Notes: generated by a model not told the origin, from the letters alone. Counted from the first letter of the stretch, positions 29,961-38,067 are shown. The stretch is DNA of 39,994 bases from Oscillospiraceae bacterium (GCA_017559185.1 JAFYSU010000043.1:1-39994); one strand, 5' to 3'. Numbers and translations: made by a program.

Positions 29961-30839
29961 ATGGGAAAAGGACTGGCTCTACGCTTCAAAAATTTTGCAG
30001 TCGATATAGGCTGCGATATTCTTGGCTCATTGCTGTTTGCCATATCGGTAAATATGTTCACTGCTCCCAATAATATTGCTCCGGGCGGAGTTACGGGTAT
30101 TGCTACCCTGATAAATTATTTGACAGATGCCCCTATTGGTACAGTAAGCCTTTTAATAAATGTTCCGCTTTTAATTATTTCGTATAAAGCGCTTGGAAAA
30201 CACTTAACACTAAGAACACTTAAGACCATTTTTATAATGACACTTATGCTGGACATTGTTACCGTTAATATACCGCCTTATCAAGGCGACAAGCTGTTGG
30301 CATGTATATTTGCGGGGGTGCTTGGCGGTATAGGTTTGGGCGTGGTTTTTATGCGAGGTTCTACTACCGGCGGGGCAGATATAATAAACCGTATTCTTAA
30401 AAAGAGATTTCCGCATATCTCCATTGGTAAGATAACCTTATTCTTCGATTCAATGGTGTTAATAAGTTCGGCGTTTGTGTATCACAGCATGGAAAGTGCA
30501 CTGTACGCTCTTATTACCATCTTTGTAGAAACAAGAATGGTCGATTCCATCATTGTTGGCTTGGACAGAGGCAAGGTTTTATACATAATCTCAAATAAAT
30601 CTGCGGAAATAGGAAAAGCAATTACCGTAGAGATTGGACGAGGCGCAACACTGCTTTCGGGTACAGGCGTTTACTCCAATCAAGAACGGCAGGTGCTGAT
30701 GTGTGCGGTTAGAAACCACCAGTATCCGGCAGTAAAGAAGATAGCTCACCGCATTGACCCGTATTCCTTTATGGTAGTTACTGATGCAGGTGAAATACTT
30801 GGGGAAGGTTTCCGTGGAATAGATTCGACATCATTATAA
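29961..30839 (+). CDS. YitT family membrane protein (DUF161-DUF2179)
   Basis: The product (292 residues) has about six membrane helices and the family segments FTAPNNIAPGGVTGIATL and RGSTTGGADIINRIL (DUF161), then a soluble C-terminal DUF2179 domain (VLYIISNKSAEIGKAI, RQVLMCAVRNHQYPAVKKI, VTDAGEILGEGF). The function of the family is unknown; an efflux or signalling role is often proposed. ATG 29961 has GGAAGGGG at 11 bases. The upstream TTG is too close to it. It is the last gene of the obgE transcript. Confidence 0.9.
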   Translation: MGKGLALRFKNFAVDIGCDILGSLLFAISVNMFTAPNNIAPGGVTGIATLINYLTDAPIGTVSLLINVPLLIISYKALGKHLTLRTLKTIFIMTLMLDIVTVNIPPYQGDKLLACIFAGVLGGIGLGVVFMRGSTTGGADIINRILKKRFPHISIGKITLFFDSMVLISSAFVYHSMESALYALITIFVETRMVDSIIVGLDRGKVLYIISNKSAEIGKAITVEIGRGATLLSGTGVYSNQERQVLMCAVRNHQYPAVKKIAHRIDPYSFMVVTDAGEILGEGFRGIDSTSL

Positions 30840-30841
30840 AT

Positions 30842-30877
30842 AAAAAACGGCTGAACTTTTATGTTCAGCCGTTTTTT
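30842..30877. terminator. bidirectional terminator
   Basis: AAAACGGCTGAAC pairs with GTTCAGCCGTTTT with A- and T-tracts on both sides. It serves the yitT gene and the convergent Asn-rich peptide. Confidence 0.9.
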
Positions 30878-30890
30878 GCTGCATACCGAA

Positions 30891-31007
30891 TTACTGATTT
30901 TTTTTGTTATCGTAGTTACGGTTGTTGTTATTCTGATTATTGTTCTGGTTGTTATTCTGGTTCTGATTCAGGTTGTTATTTTTATTGTTTTTTTCGTTTC
31001 TGGACAT
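30891..31007 (-). CDS. Asn/Gln-rich small protein, 38 aa
   Basis: On the minus strand a strong site AGAGGTGAG precedes ATG 31007. The 38-residue product starts MSRNEKNNKNNNLNQNQ and is about half asparagine with many glutamines and lysines, ending DNKKNQ. It has no hydrophobic segment and would be disordered. Short Asn-rich proteins of this kind occur in Clostridia, sometimes linked to spores, but I cannot name a family. Good translation signals and a terminator immediately downstream favour a real gene. It is too short for standard gene finding. Confidence 0.65.
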   Translation of the reverse strand: MSRNEKNNKNNNLNQNQNNNQNNNQNNNNRNYDNKKNQ

Positions 31008-31149
31008 AATGCTCACCTCTTTTCATTGATATTTTGTCTCGGACAGTCAGACTTATACCTAATGAAGACACATTTTTAAAAGAATAAGAAGTGAATATTT
31101 TGCAGGTAAGTTAATTTGTATTAGTTGAATAAACTGTATAAAACAACGC

Positions 31150-31179
31150 AAAAAAAGGGACAGCGTGAGCTGTCCCTTT
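31150..31179 (-). terminator. terminator of the baiH-baiE-like transcript
   Basis: Read on the minus strand, AAAGGGACAGC and GCTGTCCCTTT pair around TCAC and are followed by a T-tract. It lies about 40 bases after the baiE-like stop. Confidence 0.9.
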
Positions 31180-31218
31180 AATGTTTGATATGTACCAAAC
31201 TTAGTAGCTGAAAAAAAT

Positions 31219-31737
31219 TTATTTAGCGCCAACGTCAGCAAGGTCGCCGGTTTTGAAGCCAGGATGGAGTTCGGTGAACTGACGGTTGTTGTAGTCAGAA
31301 CGGTTCCATCTTTCTTCGAAGATACGGTTGTAGCCGATGTCAAGGATTTTCCAAGCGCCGTCTACTTTTTCGTATTTGATGGTGTAGATAGCAGTACCAC
31401 GCAGACCGAGGTTGTGTTTACGGATTACGAGGTAGTCCTGCAGATACCAGTGACCGTGAGCGTTGTTTTCATCGTCAATGGTGATTTCTGGGGTATGACC
31501 CTGGTGCTGGCTGATCTGATCATCAAAGCCCATAACTTTAGCAAAGAAGCCAACAGTTTCATCTGGACCTTTGAAGCAGAGTTTGCCGTCGGAGTAGCTT
31601 GTAACTACGTTAGGGGAGAAGCAAGTTTTCAGATTGTCCCAGTCTTTCAGGTCGAGGCAACGATAGTATTTACCCATCAGGGATTTAATTTCTTCGATGT
31701 CTTCCAATCTTTTAATTCTTTTTTCGAGATCGCTCAT
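31219..31737 (-). CDS. baiE: BaiE-like bile acid 7-dehydratase (SnoaL fold)
   Basis: BaiE removes the 7-hydroxyl as water from 3-oxo-delta4 bile acid intermediates, the committing step of 7-dehydroxylation. The 172-residue protein aligns by eye along the C. scindens enzyme, with GKYYRCLD near the start, VTSYSDGKL and GHTPEITI. The five residues reported for the active site (Tyr30, Asp35, His83, Asp106, Arg146 in C. scindens, from memory) match Tyr24, Asp29, His78, Asp101 and Arg138. AGGAGG lies nine bases before the ATG. Codons are biased like highly expressed genes. It follows the BaiH-like gene in one transcript. Substrate is inferred, not proven. Confidence 0.75.
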   Translation of the reverse strand: MSDLEKRIKRLEDIEEIKSLMGKYYRCLDLKDWDNLKTCFSPNVVTSYSDGKLCFKGPDETVGFFAKVMGFDDQISQHQGHTPEITIDDENNAHGHWYLQDYLVIRKHNLGLRGTAIYTIKYEKVDGAWKILDIGYNRIFEERWNRSDYNNRQFTELHPGFKTGDLADVGAK

Positions 31738-31779
31738 AGTAATGTACCTCCTAGAAAATAAGTGGTTTTTATATTGTCA

Positions 31780-31810
31780 ACCAAGCGGTGAGATTAACTC
31801 ACCGCTTGGT
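31780..31810 (-). other. intercistronic 13-bp perfect hairpin between baiH-like and baiE-like genes
   Basis: ACCAAGCGGTGAG and CTCACCGCTTGGT pair perfectly around ATTAA. No T-tract follows on the minus strand, so it is more likely an RNA processing or stability element than a terminator. It could uncouple the amounts of the two messages. Confidence 0.6.
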
Positions 31811-31836
31811 ATAACATGCTAATGAGAGACTAAATA

Positions 31837-33831
31837 TTAGAGGGAGTTAGCTACAGCGTAACCGGTTTCGATAGCGGTACGAGCGGTACCAATCTTATCG
31901 CAGTCACCGATGGTGATAACGTTCAGACCCATTTCTTTGAGTGGTTCAGTCAGGCTGATGTTTGGTCTGGAGCCCATACCCCAAATTACATGGTCAACGT
32001 TTTCGATTCTTTCTTCAACGCCGTCTTTTTCAACGATAACAGTTCTGCCGTCGAATGCCATCAGTTTAGTACCGGTTCTGATGTCAACGCCAAAGCTTTC
32101 GAGGGAACGGAGAAGTGGCAGACGGTTAGCTGGAGTAAGCATACCAACAACCTGTGGCTGCATTTCTACGATGATACCTTCGATGCGTGGACGAGTTGTC
32201 TGAGAACCGTAGTTAACATGGCAGATGTGTTCCATGGTTTCGCAAGCTACGAGACCGCCGCCGAGCATTACAACTTTACCGGAGAGGCAAGCATCCATGC
32301 CGTGTGGAGTTGTGTATTTACCAGCCAGAACTTCCTGAGCTGTAACAACTCTTTCCAGAGTGTCGAAGCCTGGGATTTTGTTGATAACCAGTGGGTTAGC
32401 ACCAACAGCCAGAATTACAACGTCTGGGTTGTAGGATTTGATGAGTTCTGGAGTAGCATCTACATTGTATACGAAGTTTACGCCCTGTTTTTCACACTGT
32501 GTCAGGAGGTAAACAACCCATTTTGTAAGATCCTGTTTGGATGGTGGAACGGAAGCCAGAGCGAGCTGACCGCCAACTTTGCCCTGTTTTTCAAGAACGG
32601 TAACTTTGTGACCACGCAGGGAAGCAACTCTTGCAGCGGACAGACCAGCAGGACCTGCACCAACAACGAGAACGTTTTTAGCTTCGCCTTCGAGAGGTTT
32701 GATAGCCCATTCTTTTTCACGACCCAGAGCTGGGTTGATGTGGCAGTGAGCATGCATGTCGTCTTTTGTACGGGAGATACAGGAACCACCGCAGGAAGCA
32801 CATGGAGCGATATCATCGTATCTGCCTTCGCGACCTTTGTTGATGAGTTCTGGATCAGCCAGCAGAGGACGACCCATGGTTACACCGTCAACTTTACCCT
32901 GTGCAACGAGAGCTTCAGCCAGACGAACGTCGTTAACTTTACCAACAGTTGTTACTGGAACGGTAGCGATAGCTTTGATAGCCATAGCTTCTTCCAAGTT
33001 AGCTGCTGGACGGCCGTAGTGACATGGGATCAGGTTTTCGTAAGCCTGGTATGGGTTACCACCGGAAACTTCGAACATGTCAACGCCAGCTTCTTCGAAC
33101 ATTGGGATCAGCTGATACCAGTCAGTAATGTTCAGACCGCCGTGTGTTCTTTCGGATGGAGAAATACGCATGATAACTGGGAAGTCAGAACCAGCTGCGG
33201 ATTTAACTTCTTTAATAACTTCGATAGCCAGACGAGCACGGTTAGCAAGGGAGCCGCCGTAACGGTCTGTACGTTTATTTCTGAGTGGGGAAAGGAATGC
33301 GCCGAGCATCATGTAAGCGTGAGCAGCATGCAGCTGAACACCGTCACAACCAGCCAGACGAGCACGACGAGCAGCTTCACCGTATTTTTTGATGATAGCT
33401 GGGATTTCGTCCAGACGCATTTCGCGGCACATAAAGCCAGCAGCGTTGTGGTAAGCGGATGGACCTACAGCTGGGATACCTTTGAACCAACCGTTGCAGC
33501 ATTCAGCGCCCATGTAAGCGATCTGTGGGAAGATGGAGCAGCCGTATTCATGACATTTGTCGGTCAGTCTTTTGAAGGTTGGGATGAATTCATCGCCACC
33601 CAGGGAGATGGTTTCAGGAGTCTGGTATGGTACATCAGTATCGATAGTAACTGCATCTACGTAGATAGCACCAACGCCGCCTTTTGCGCGTTCTACCCAG
33701 TAATCGTAGGTAACATCGTTAATGGTGCCGTTTGGATCTTCGTAACCGGTGCTCATTGGAGCCATAAAAACTCTGTTTTTAAGGGTGTGAGTACCAATCT
33801 GAAGTGGGGTGTACAGTTTGGAAATAGCCAT
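31837..33831 (-). CDS. baiH: BaiH-like flavin/Fe-S NADH oxidoreductase (old yellow enzyme family)
   Basis: The 664-residue enzyme (C. scindens BaiH about 660) has an FMN TIM barrel (MAISKLYTPLQIGTHTL, VDAVTIDTDVPY, LHAAHAYMMLGAFLSPLRNKRTDRYGGSL with candidate acid Tyr173), a 4Fe-4S motif with Cys344, 347, 351 and 363, and a C-terminal FAD/NAD domain (GAGPAG 391-396, GGGLVACE). BaiH acts on C6-C7 of 3-oxo-delta4,6 intermediates in the reductive arm. VTIDTDVPY, RNKR, CASCGGSCISR and HINPALGRE fit BaiH better than BaiCD. The frame extends 34 codons upstream, but ATG 33831 has GGAGG. Own promoter; baiE-like gene follows. Confidence 0.8.
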   Translation of the reverse strand: MAISKLYTPLQIGTHTLKNRVFMAPMSTGYEDPNGTINDVTYDYWVERAKGGVGAIYVDAVTIDTDVPYQTPETISLGGDEFIPTFKRLTDKCHEYGCSIFPQIAYMGAECCNGWFKGIPAVGPSAYHNAAGFMCREMRLDEIPAIIKKYGEAARRARLAGCDGVQLHAAHAYMMLGAFLSPLRNKRTDRYGGSLANRARLAIEVIKEVKSAAGSDFPVIMRISPSERTHGGLNITDWYQLIPMFEEAGVDMFEVSGGNPYQAYENLIPCHYGRPAANLEEAMAIKAIATVPVTTVGKVNDVRLAEALVAQGKVDGVTMGRPLLADPELINKGREGRYDDIAPCASCGGSCISRTKDDMHAHCHINPALGREKEWAIKPLEGEAKNVLVVGAGPAGLSAARVASLRGHKVTVLEKQGKVGGQLALASVPPSKQDLTKWVVYLLTQCEKQGVNFVYNVDATPELIKSYNPDVVILAVGANPLVINKIPGFDTLERVVTAQEVLAGKYTTPHGMDACLSGKVVMLGGGLVACETMEHICHVNYGSQTTRPRIEGIIVEMQPQVVGMLTPANRLPLLRSLESFGVDIRTGTKLMAFDGRTVIVEKDGVEERIENVDHVIWGMGSRPNISLTEPLKEMGLNVITIGDCDKIGTARTAIETGYAVANSL

Positions 33832-33952
33832 ATTAGAACCTCCAAGATTTAAAAAATTTATTATAGCTTTTGTGAGAATATGCTTTAATGAACAATAAAT
33901 ATCCCTTACTTTACTTAAATATGTACCAAGCATATTGCCTCACGATGTTTAT

Positions 33953-33981
33953 ATTATAACACAGTCTGCCCCGCTGTGCAA
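33953..33981 (-). promoter_or_regulatory. promoter of the baiH-baiE-like operon
   Basis: On the minus strand TTGCAC (33976-33981), 17 bases, perfect TATAAT (33953-33958). The leader to the BaiH-like start is about 115 bases and has no terminator. Confidence 0.8.
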
Positions 33982-34062
33982 CTTGATTTCGTGATTAAAT
34001 TACATAATCTTTGGCGAAATATTTGTCGTTTTATTACAAATAGCATAATATAGTATTGGGAT

Positions 34063-34108
34063 GTATGGTGAAATATAAGGCTTTAATTAACTAAAAGTTC
34101 CACCATAC
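34063..34108. promoter_or_regulatory. long inverted repeat upstream of iclR
   Basis: GTATGGTGAAA at 34063-34073 and TTCCACCATAC at 34098-34108 match 10 of 11 when inverted. The pair lies between the divergent baiH-like and iclR promoters. It may be a paired operator for the IclR protein (IclR sites are often short inverted repeats) or an RNA hairpin of a longer transcript. Confidence 0.5.
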
Positions 34109-34117
34109 GGAATTTAG

Positions 34118-34146
34118 TTGGAATTATATGTATAATATGTTATACT
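34118..34146 (+). promoter_or_regulatory. promoter of iclR
   Basis: TTGGAA (34118-34123), 17 bases, TATACT (34141-34146), about 55 bases before the iclR start. Confidence 0.65.
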
Positions 34147-34205
34147 TATTTATATATTCTAACAACAAGCGAATAAGAAACCATCAAATATAAGGATGTG
34201 GGGAT

Positions 34206-34982
34206 ATGTCTGCTGAAAACAGTTCGGTTCAATGCTTGGAGCGTGCATTTGACATAGTAGGAATTATTTGTGAAAAAGGTACAGGCGTGGGAATTACCGA
34301 AATTGCACAACGACTGGAACTTCCAAAAAGTACGGTGCACAGAATAATGCAGACACTGCATGCCAAAGGGTATGTTTATCATAATAAAAAAGGCAGAGTA
34401 TACTCACTTGGAGTTGAAGCGCTTAAGTTAGGTTTTTCAGCGGCGGAACATCTGCCAATGGTAAGCAGAGCAAAGCCTCATATGGAGTATCTGTCACAAA
34501 AGTATTCTGAATATGTTGTTTTGGCGGTGATGAGGAACAACAGTATTTTCATCATAACAAACTATATGGGCAGTTATTCGACAACATTTTTCTCTAATGA
34601 CCAGCAAACACATAATAACGATTCATACAGGCCGGCAGTAATGCACTGCATAATGGCATATAATAATAAGGAAAAGAACAAGCATTATTTGGAAAAATAT
34701 CTGCAAAATCAGAAACACAGGGGGCTAACTAAAAAAGCTATATACACAATAGATGCTTTTGAAGAACGCCTGCAAAAGGTTCGCGAGCGTGGTTATGATA
34801 TTGAGGATGGAGAATTTAGGGATGATGAGGTGTGTTATGCTGTGCCTATAACAGGTATGGATGGTTCTGTAGAAGCTGCGCTTAGTATATTTGGTACACG
34901 CAACAGAATTTTACAGTTCCGTGCCGAGGATATATTGAGAGACCTTAAATTATCGTCCGATAATATATCGCAGCAAAAATAA
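34206..34982 (+). CDS. IclR-family transcriptional regulator
   Basis: The 258-residue protein has an N-terminal winged helix (about 8-70, with GVGITEIAQRLELPKSTVHRI as the helix-turn-helix) and a C-terminal ligand-binding domain ending with the usual GYDIEDGEFRDDEVCYAVPI segment. IclR proteins bind small acids or aromatics and control neighbouring catabolic genes, often divergently. Here it lies divergently from the BaiH-like operon and in the middle of the island, so it probably senses the pathway substrate. Canonical C. scindens bai operons use an AraC-type BaiR/BaiA2 pair instead. The AAGGATG and GTGGGG before ATG 34206 support the start. Confidence 0.85.
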   Translation: MSAENSSVQCLERAFDIVGIICEKGTGVGITEIAQRLELPKSTVHRIMQTLHAKGYVYHNKKGRVYSLGVEALKLGFSAAEHLPMVSRAKPHMEYLSQKYSEYVVLAVMRNNSIFIITNYMGSYSTTFFSNDQQTHNNDSYRPAVMHCIMAYNNKEKNKHYLEKYLQNQKHRGLTKKAIYTIDAFEERLQKVRERGYDIEDGEFRDDEVCYAVPITGMDGSVEAALSIFGTRNRILQFRAEDILRDLKLSSDNISQQK

Positions 34983-35002
34983 AGATTGTAATACATAATA
35001 AA

Positions 35003-35045
35003 AATCTCCTGTGGCAATCTAACTGCCACAGGAGATAATTTTTTG
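35003..35045. terminator. bidirectional terminator between iclR and the membrane protein gene
   Basis: ATCTCCTGTGGCA pairs with TGCCACAGGAGAT around seven bases, with T- and A-runs outside both arms. Lies between two convergent genes. Confidence 0.9.
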
Positions 35046-35076
35046 TTCTTACATTATATAACTTAAATAAGTATGA

Positions 35077-35640
35077 TTATTTTCTTGCGATTTTCAGGTA
35101 TTTAGGACCTTGGGAGTTAGCTTCCTGATAGGTAACAACTGCAAATACATTTACAAGATATGTTACCATAAGTGCCATAAAGCAAGCTGCGAAGCCGTGA
35201 AGAACAGCACCGGTCATTACAGGCATTGTAACCTGTGCAAGAGGAAGTGCAAATGTTGTAGCTGCATTGAAGCAAGCCCACAGAGCAAAGATACCTGCGC
35301 AGATAGGAGTGAATACGATAGTTACAATGATGGATGCCAACAGAACCTGCATGAAGCCGCCTTTTGGAGCACAGTGACCGATGAGATGTTCACGGTCCCA
35401 TACACCGTCAGGAACAAGACCTTTTTTCAAGTTGCCTTTAACACCCGGAAGTGCAAGACCACCGCAGATAAGGGAAAGAATGAGTGCTGTTGCGCCACCG
35501 TTGATGGCATAGTCGATAATGCCTTTTTCTACCCCGCTGCTGAGCAGGTAATAGAAAAGTCCGTTGAAGAACCAGTTGCTCAAGCCGGATGCAAGAAATG
35601 TAGTCTTCATAAACGATGCTTTAAATTTGTAGTTTTTCAT
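35077..35640 (-). CDS. membrane protein of unknown family, 187 aa
   Basis: Not recognised. The 187-residue protein starts MKNYKFKASFMKTT and has four likely membrane helices: LASGLSNWFFNGLFYYLL, INGGATALILSLICGGLAL, VLLASIIVTIVFTPICAGIF and VMTGAVLHGFAACFMALMVT. A charged loop (PGVKGNLKKGLVPDGVWDRE, HLIGHCAP) with His and Cys residues joins the second and third. It ends in a basic tail. It has its own strong promoter and GGAGG site (ATG 35640), standing alone between the IclR and BaiG-like genes. A small transporter, a membrane reductase partner or an export subunit are possible; there is no direct evidence. Confidence 0.65.
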   Translation of the reverse strand: MKNYKFKASFMKTTFLASGLSNWFFNGLFYYLLSSGVEKGIIDYAINGGATALILSLICGGLALPGVKGNLKKGLVPDGVWDREHLIGHCAPKGGFMQVLLASIIVTIVFTPICAGIFALWACFNAATTFALPLAQVTMPVMTGAVLHGFAACFMALMVTYLVNVFAVVTYQEANSQGPKYLKIARK

Positions 35641-35781
35641 AAAATTACCTCCGCTATGATTATTGCAGCGTTTTATAAATAACGGATTCACACTCCGTTT
35701 CAAGACCTAACCAATGTTGTAGCTCAGAAAGCCAAACACAAACAGAAGAAAGCACTGGATAAAACCCTACTGTTTGACATA

Positions 35782-35810
35782 ATTTTAACTACTTATCGCA
35801 AGAATGTCAA
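35782..35810 (-). promoter_or_regulatory. promoter of the 187-aa membrane protein gene
   Basis: On the minus strand TTGACA (35805-35810), 17 bases, TAAAAT (35782-35787). Near consensus. Leader of about 130 bases. Confidence 0.8.
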
Positions 35811-36082
35811 TAGGAATAAGTGAAAATGCTTATATTTTTTCGAAAATGATAAAAATTATTATAAAATATGTACACAATGTTACTAAAATAATCGAATTTT
35901 AGCACAAATCCAAGGAATTTGTGCTTGGGATTTAAACAACAAACACATACGCTGCAAACGGGCTTAATAAAATATAGTATGTAAAGGGCCTGTTTTATAC
36001 CAAATAAGAACCTTGCGGCAGTTATTATTTATTTGAAAGCATGAAAAGAAAAAGGAATAATAAGGGTATGGCACAGAGACAT
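35811..36082. other. AT-rich spacer upstream of the 187-aa gene
   Basis: No gene seen. One 9-bp hairpin (AGCACAAAT/ATTTGTGCT, 35901-35925) is present. The MFS terminator closes the right side. Confidence 0.4.
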
Positions 36083-36111
36083 AAAAAAGGACCTTCCCGA
36101 AGGAAGGTCCA
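36083..36111 (-). terminator. terminator of the BaiG-like gene
   Basis: On the minus strand GGACCTTCC pairs with GGAAGGTCC around a TTCG tetraloop, then T6. Strong. Confidence 0.95.
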
Positions 36112-36134
36112 ATTAAATCTTATTAAAGTTAAGA

Positions 36135-37442
36135 TTATTCAGCAGCTACAGGAGCGTTTGGGTATTCTGCACGGAGTTTCAGGCTAGCTTTTGCAGCGAG
36201 GTTGATGCAAACAGCAGCGAGAACAACCATTACGATGTAGCAGAGCCAAGCCATGCCGTAACCAGCCATGTCAGCAACAACGCCGGTGAATACGGAACCA
36301 ACGGAGCAGCCTACCAGGAAGAACAGGTTAACCAAGCTGTAGATTGCGCCGTATTCTTTTGTACCGAACAGTACAGAAGTCATAAGGGAAGCGTACAGTT
36401 TAGCCAAACCACCAGCAAGACCCATCAGTACAGCCCAACCGAAACCAGCAGCAACGCTACCGCTCATGGATACTACATACAGACAAGCGATACCGAGTGC
36501 AGCAGCGATACAGGAGATAGTACCACCTTTAACAACGCCGATTTTGTCGAACATTGGACCGGAAACGAAAGTTACGAGGATCAGAGCTGCGAAGGAGTAA
36601 GCAGCCTGCAGGTTAGCACCCATGTCAACGGACCAGCCGCCGCCGCCGTTTTCAAGTGGAACCATTACGAAGTTGATAGCGTGAGTAGCAACACCAGCAA
36701 CCATCATACCGATGAGAATGATGGAGAGTACAAAGAAGAGGTAAGCGGAAGATTTAGTAGCAACTTTCTTTGTAACGCCTTCCCAAGCGTCAGCTTTTTT
36801 AGCTGCAGCACCGTCAGCGGATTTTTTGTTAGCATCACGGTAAGCTTCCTGACCATAGAGAGCTGGAGCTTTTTTAACCATGAACAGACAAACTGGGATA
36901 ACTACAACTGCCAGAGAAATAGCACCGATGAAGTAGCAAGTTCTCCAACCGCCTGGCTGAGCCATGAAGATAGCGAAGATTTTAGCCCAGATCATAGTAC
37001 CGATGCTGTTACCAGCGAATGCGATAGCAAGAACTGTGGAACGTTTGTCTTCGAACCAAGCTGTGAGCAGCATGGAAGTTGGGAGCTGAGTCAGACCAGC
37101 GAGTGCGATGTTGCAGATACCAAGTACGAGGTAGAACTGCCACAGAGCGGTAAGCATACCGGAAAGACCGAAAGTGATTGCAGTTACGATTGCACAGATA
37201 ACCATGATTTTGTTCATGTTACCTTTGCCGAGTTTTGGTGCGAGCCACATAGCACCACCTGCGCTACACAGGGAGCCGATGAGGTTGTTCAAGCCCCAAG
37301 AACCGAAGCTGAAGCCCAGTTCAGTACAAATAGGGTTCATAAAGAGTGCGGCTGTACCACTACATGTAGCGGTAGCAAATGTGTTAAGCAAAATACATGC
37401 CACAAATACTGACCAGCCAGAGAATTTCTTGTCTGTGCTCAT
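36135..37442 (-). CDS. baiG: BaiG-like major facilitator transporter
   Basis: BaiG takes up primary bile acids in C. scindens with the proton gradient. The 435-residue product has about twelve hydrophobic helices, a conserved opening FSGWSVFVACILLNTFATAT, and a polar central loop at about 208-235 (KKSADGAAAKKADAWEG). A short motif LTAWFEDKRSTVLAIAFAGNS resembles MFS family oxalate/formate antiporter-type carriers, to which BaiG is related. ATG 37442 has AGGAGG upstream in a TTCTAGGAGG context shared with the baiE-like gene. The codon use is that of a highly expressed gene. Substrate is assigned from neighbours. Confidence 0.7.
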   Translation of the reverse strand: MSTDKKFSGWSVFVACILLNTFATATCSGTAALFMNPICTELGFSFGSWGLNNLIGSLCSAGGAMWLAPKLGKGNMNKIMVICAIVTAITFGLSGMLTALWQFYLVLGICNIALAGLTQLPTSMLLTAWFEDKRSTVLAIAFAGNSIGTMIWAKIFAIFMAQPGGWRTCYFIGAISLAVVVIPVCLFMVKKAPALYGQEAYRDANKKSADGAAAKKADAWEGVTKKVATKSSAYLFFVLSIILIGMMVAGVATHAINFVMVPLENGGGGWSVDMGANLQAAYSFAALILVTFVSGPMFDKIGVVKGGTISCIAAALGIACLYVVSMSGSVAAGFGWAVLMGLAGGLAKLYASLMTSVLFGTKEYGAIYSLVNLFFLVGCSVGSVFTGVVADMAGYGMAWLCYIVMVVLAAVCINLAAKASLKLRAEYPNAPVAAE

Positions 37443-37477
37443 TTTGAGACCTCCTAGAAAATTAATACTTATGTACA

Positions 37478-37491
37478 TTCACTCGAATGAA
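37478..37491. promoter_or_regulatory. palindrome downstream of the BaiG-like promoter
   Basis: TTCACTCGAATGAA is a 14-base near-perfect palindrome just after the expected start site, in the place of a repressor operator. It is not repeated elsewhere in the island. Confidence 0.5.
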
Positions 37492-37504
37492 CATTGTTGT
37501 TATT

Positions 37505-37533
37505 ATATTAACTATAATGAAGCAATCTGTCAA
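37505..37533 (-). promoter_or_regulatory. promoter of the BaiG-like gene
   Basis: On the minus strand TTGACA (37528-37533), 17 bases, TAATAT (37505-37510). An AT-rich run including (TA)8 lies just upstream and may act as an UP element. Confidence 0.85.
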
Positions 37534-38067
37534 TAGAGTTTGCGCATTTTTTTGAAATTTTTGTGAAGTGAGTATATATATATATATAATAGTATAAAGG
37601 AGGGATAAAGAATAAAATTTTTTAAATTTTTGTGTACAAAAGTCGTTAAAGAATATGGATTTGCCGTATTACTCCTATTGGATAAAGTATACTGTGAAAT
37701 GTAATATTTTTGTTTCAAGCGGCATAGATTTAACTTGTTGGGTGCTAAGTGAGTCACAAAATTGCACCTAAATTTTATTAGTATATTAATTAAATGCATA
37801 CACATGACTTTCTAGTTATAAATGCAGATAATTATATTAAATTATTTTATTCGCCTGTAAATAGGTGGTGTAACATAAAAAGAGGGCAAGGTTCTTATAA
37901 TTTGACAAAAATATACGCGCTGCATTGGTTGAAATGACTATAAAAAGATAAATAATAATCGAACGCAGTGTGATTTAATGTGGTTTTTATAGTGTTTTTA
38001 CAACGATTATTTACTTGTTTAGGAAAAATACAGCAGTAACTACTGGTTGAATTACACAAAAAAACTA
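37534..38067. other. 530-base AT-rich intergenic region with (TA)8 and a decayed small frame
   Basis: No intact gene is seen. (TA)8 runs from 37573 to 37588. On the plus strand TTGTGA-18-TATAAT (37561-37590) and AAAGGAGGG (37596-37604) look like expression signals, but the frame behind them at 37612 begins with ATA and codes only about 30 residues (KFFKFLCTKVVKEYGFAVLL) before stop at 37704. It may be a dead small gene. The rest holds nothing recognisable. Confidence 0.4.

Noticed and set aside
31990..33852. 620-codon open frame on the plus strand opposite the BaiH-like gene
   Set aside because: It mirrors the codon bias of the highly expressed minus-strand gene, gives a Trp/Cys/Phe/Ser/Asn-rich product with no known domain, and has no ribosome binding site. 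The minus-strand product is a full-length recognised enzyme.
36681..37412. 243-codon frame on the plus strand opposite the BaiG-like gene
   Set aside because: Shadow frame rich in Ser, Cys, Glu and Thr. The opposite strand encodes a clear 12-helix carrier with promoter, ribosome binding site and terminator.
37573..37588. CRISPR or other repeat array
   Set aside because: Only a simple (TA)8 dinucleotide tract; no spaced direct repeats of 25-40 bases occur anywhere in the window.
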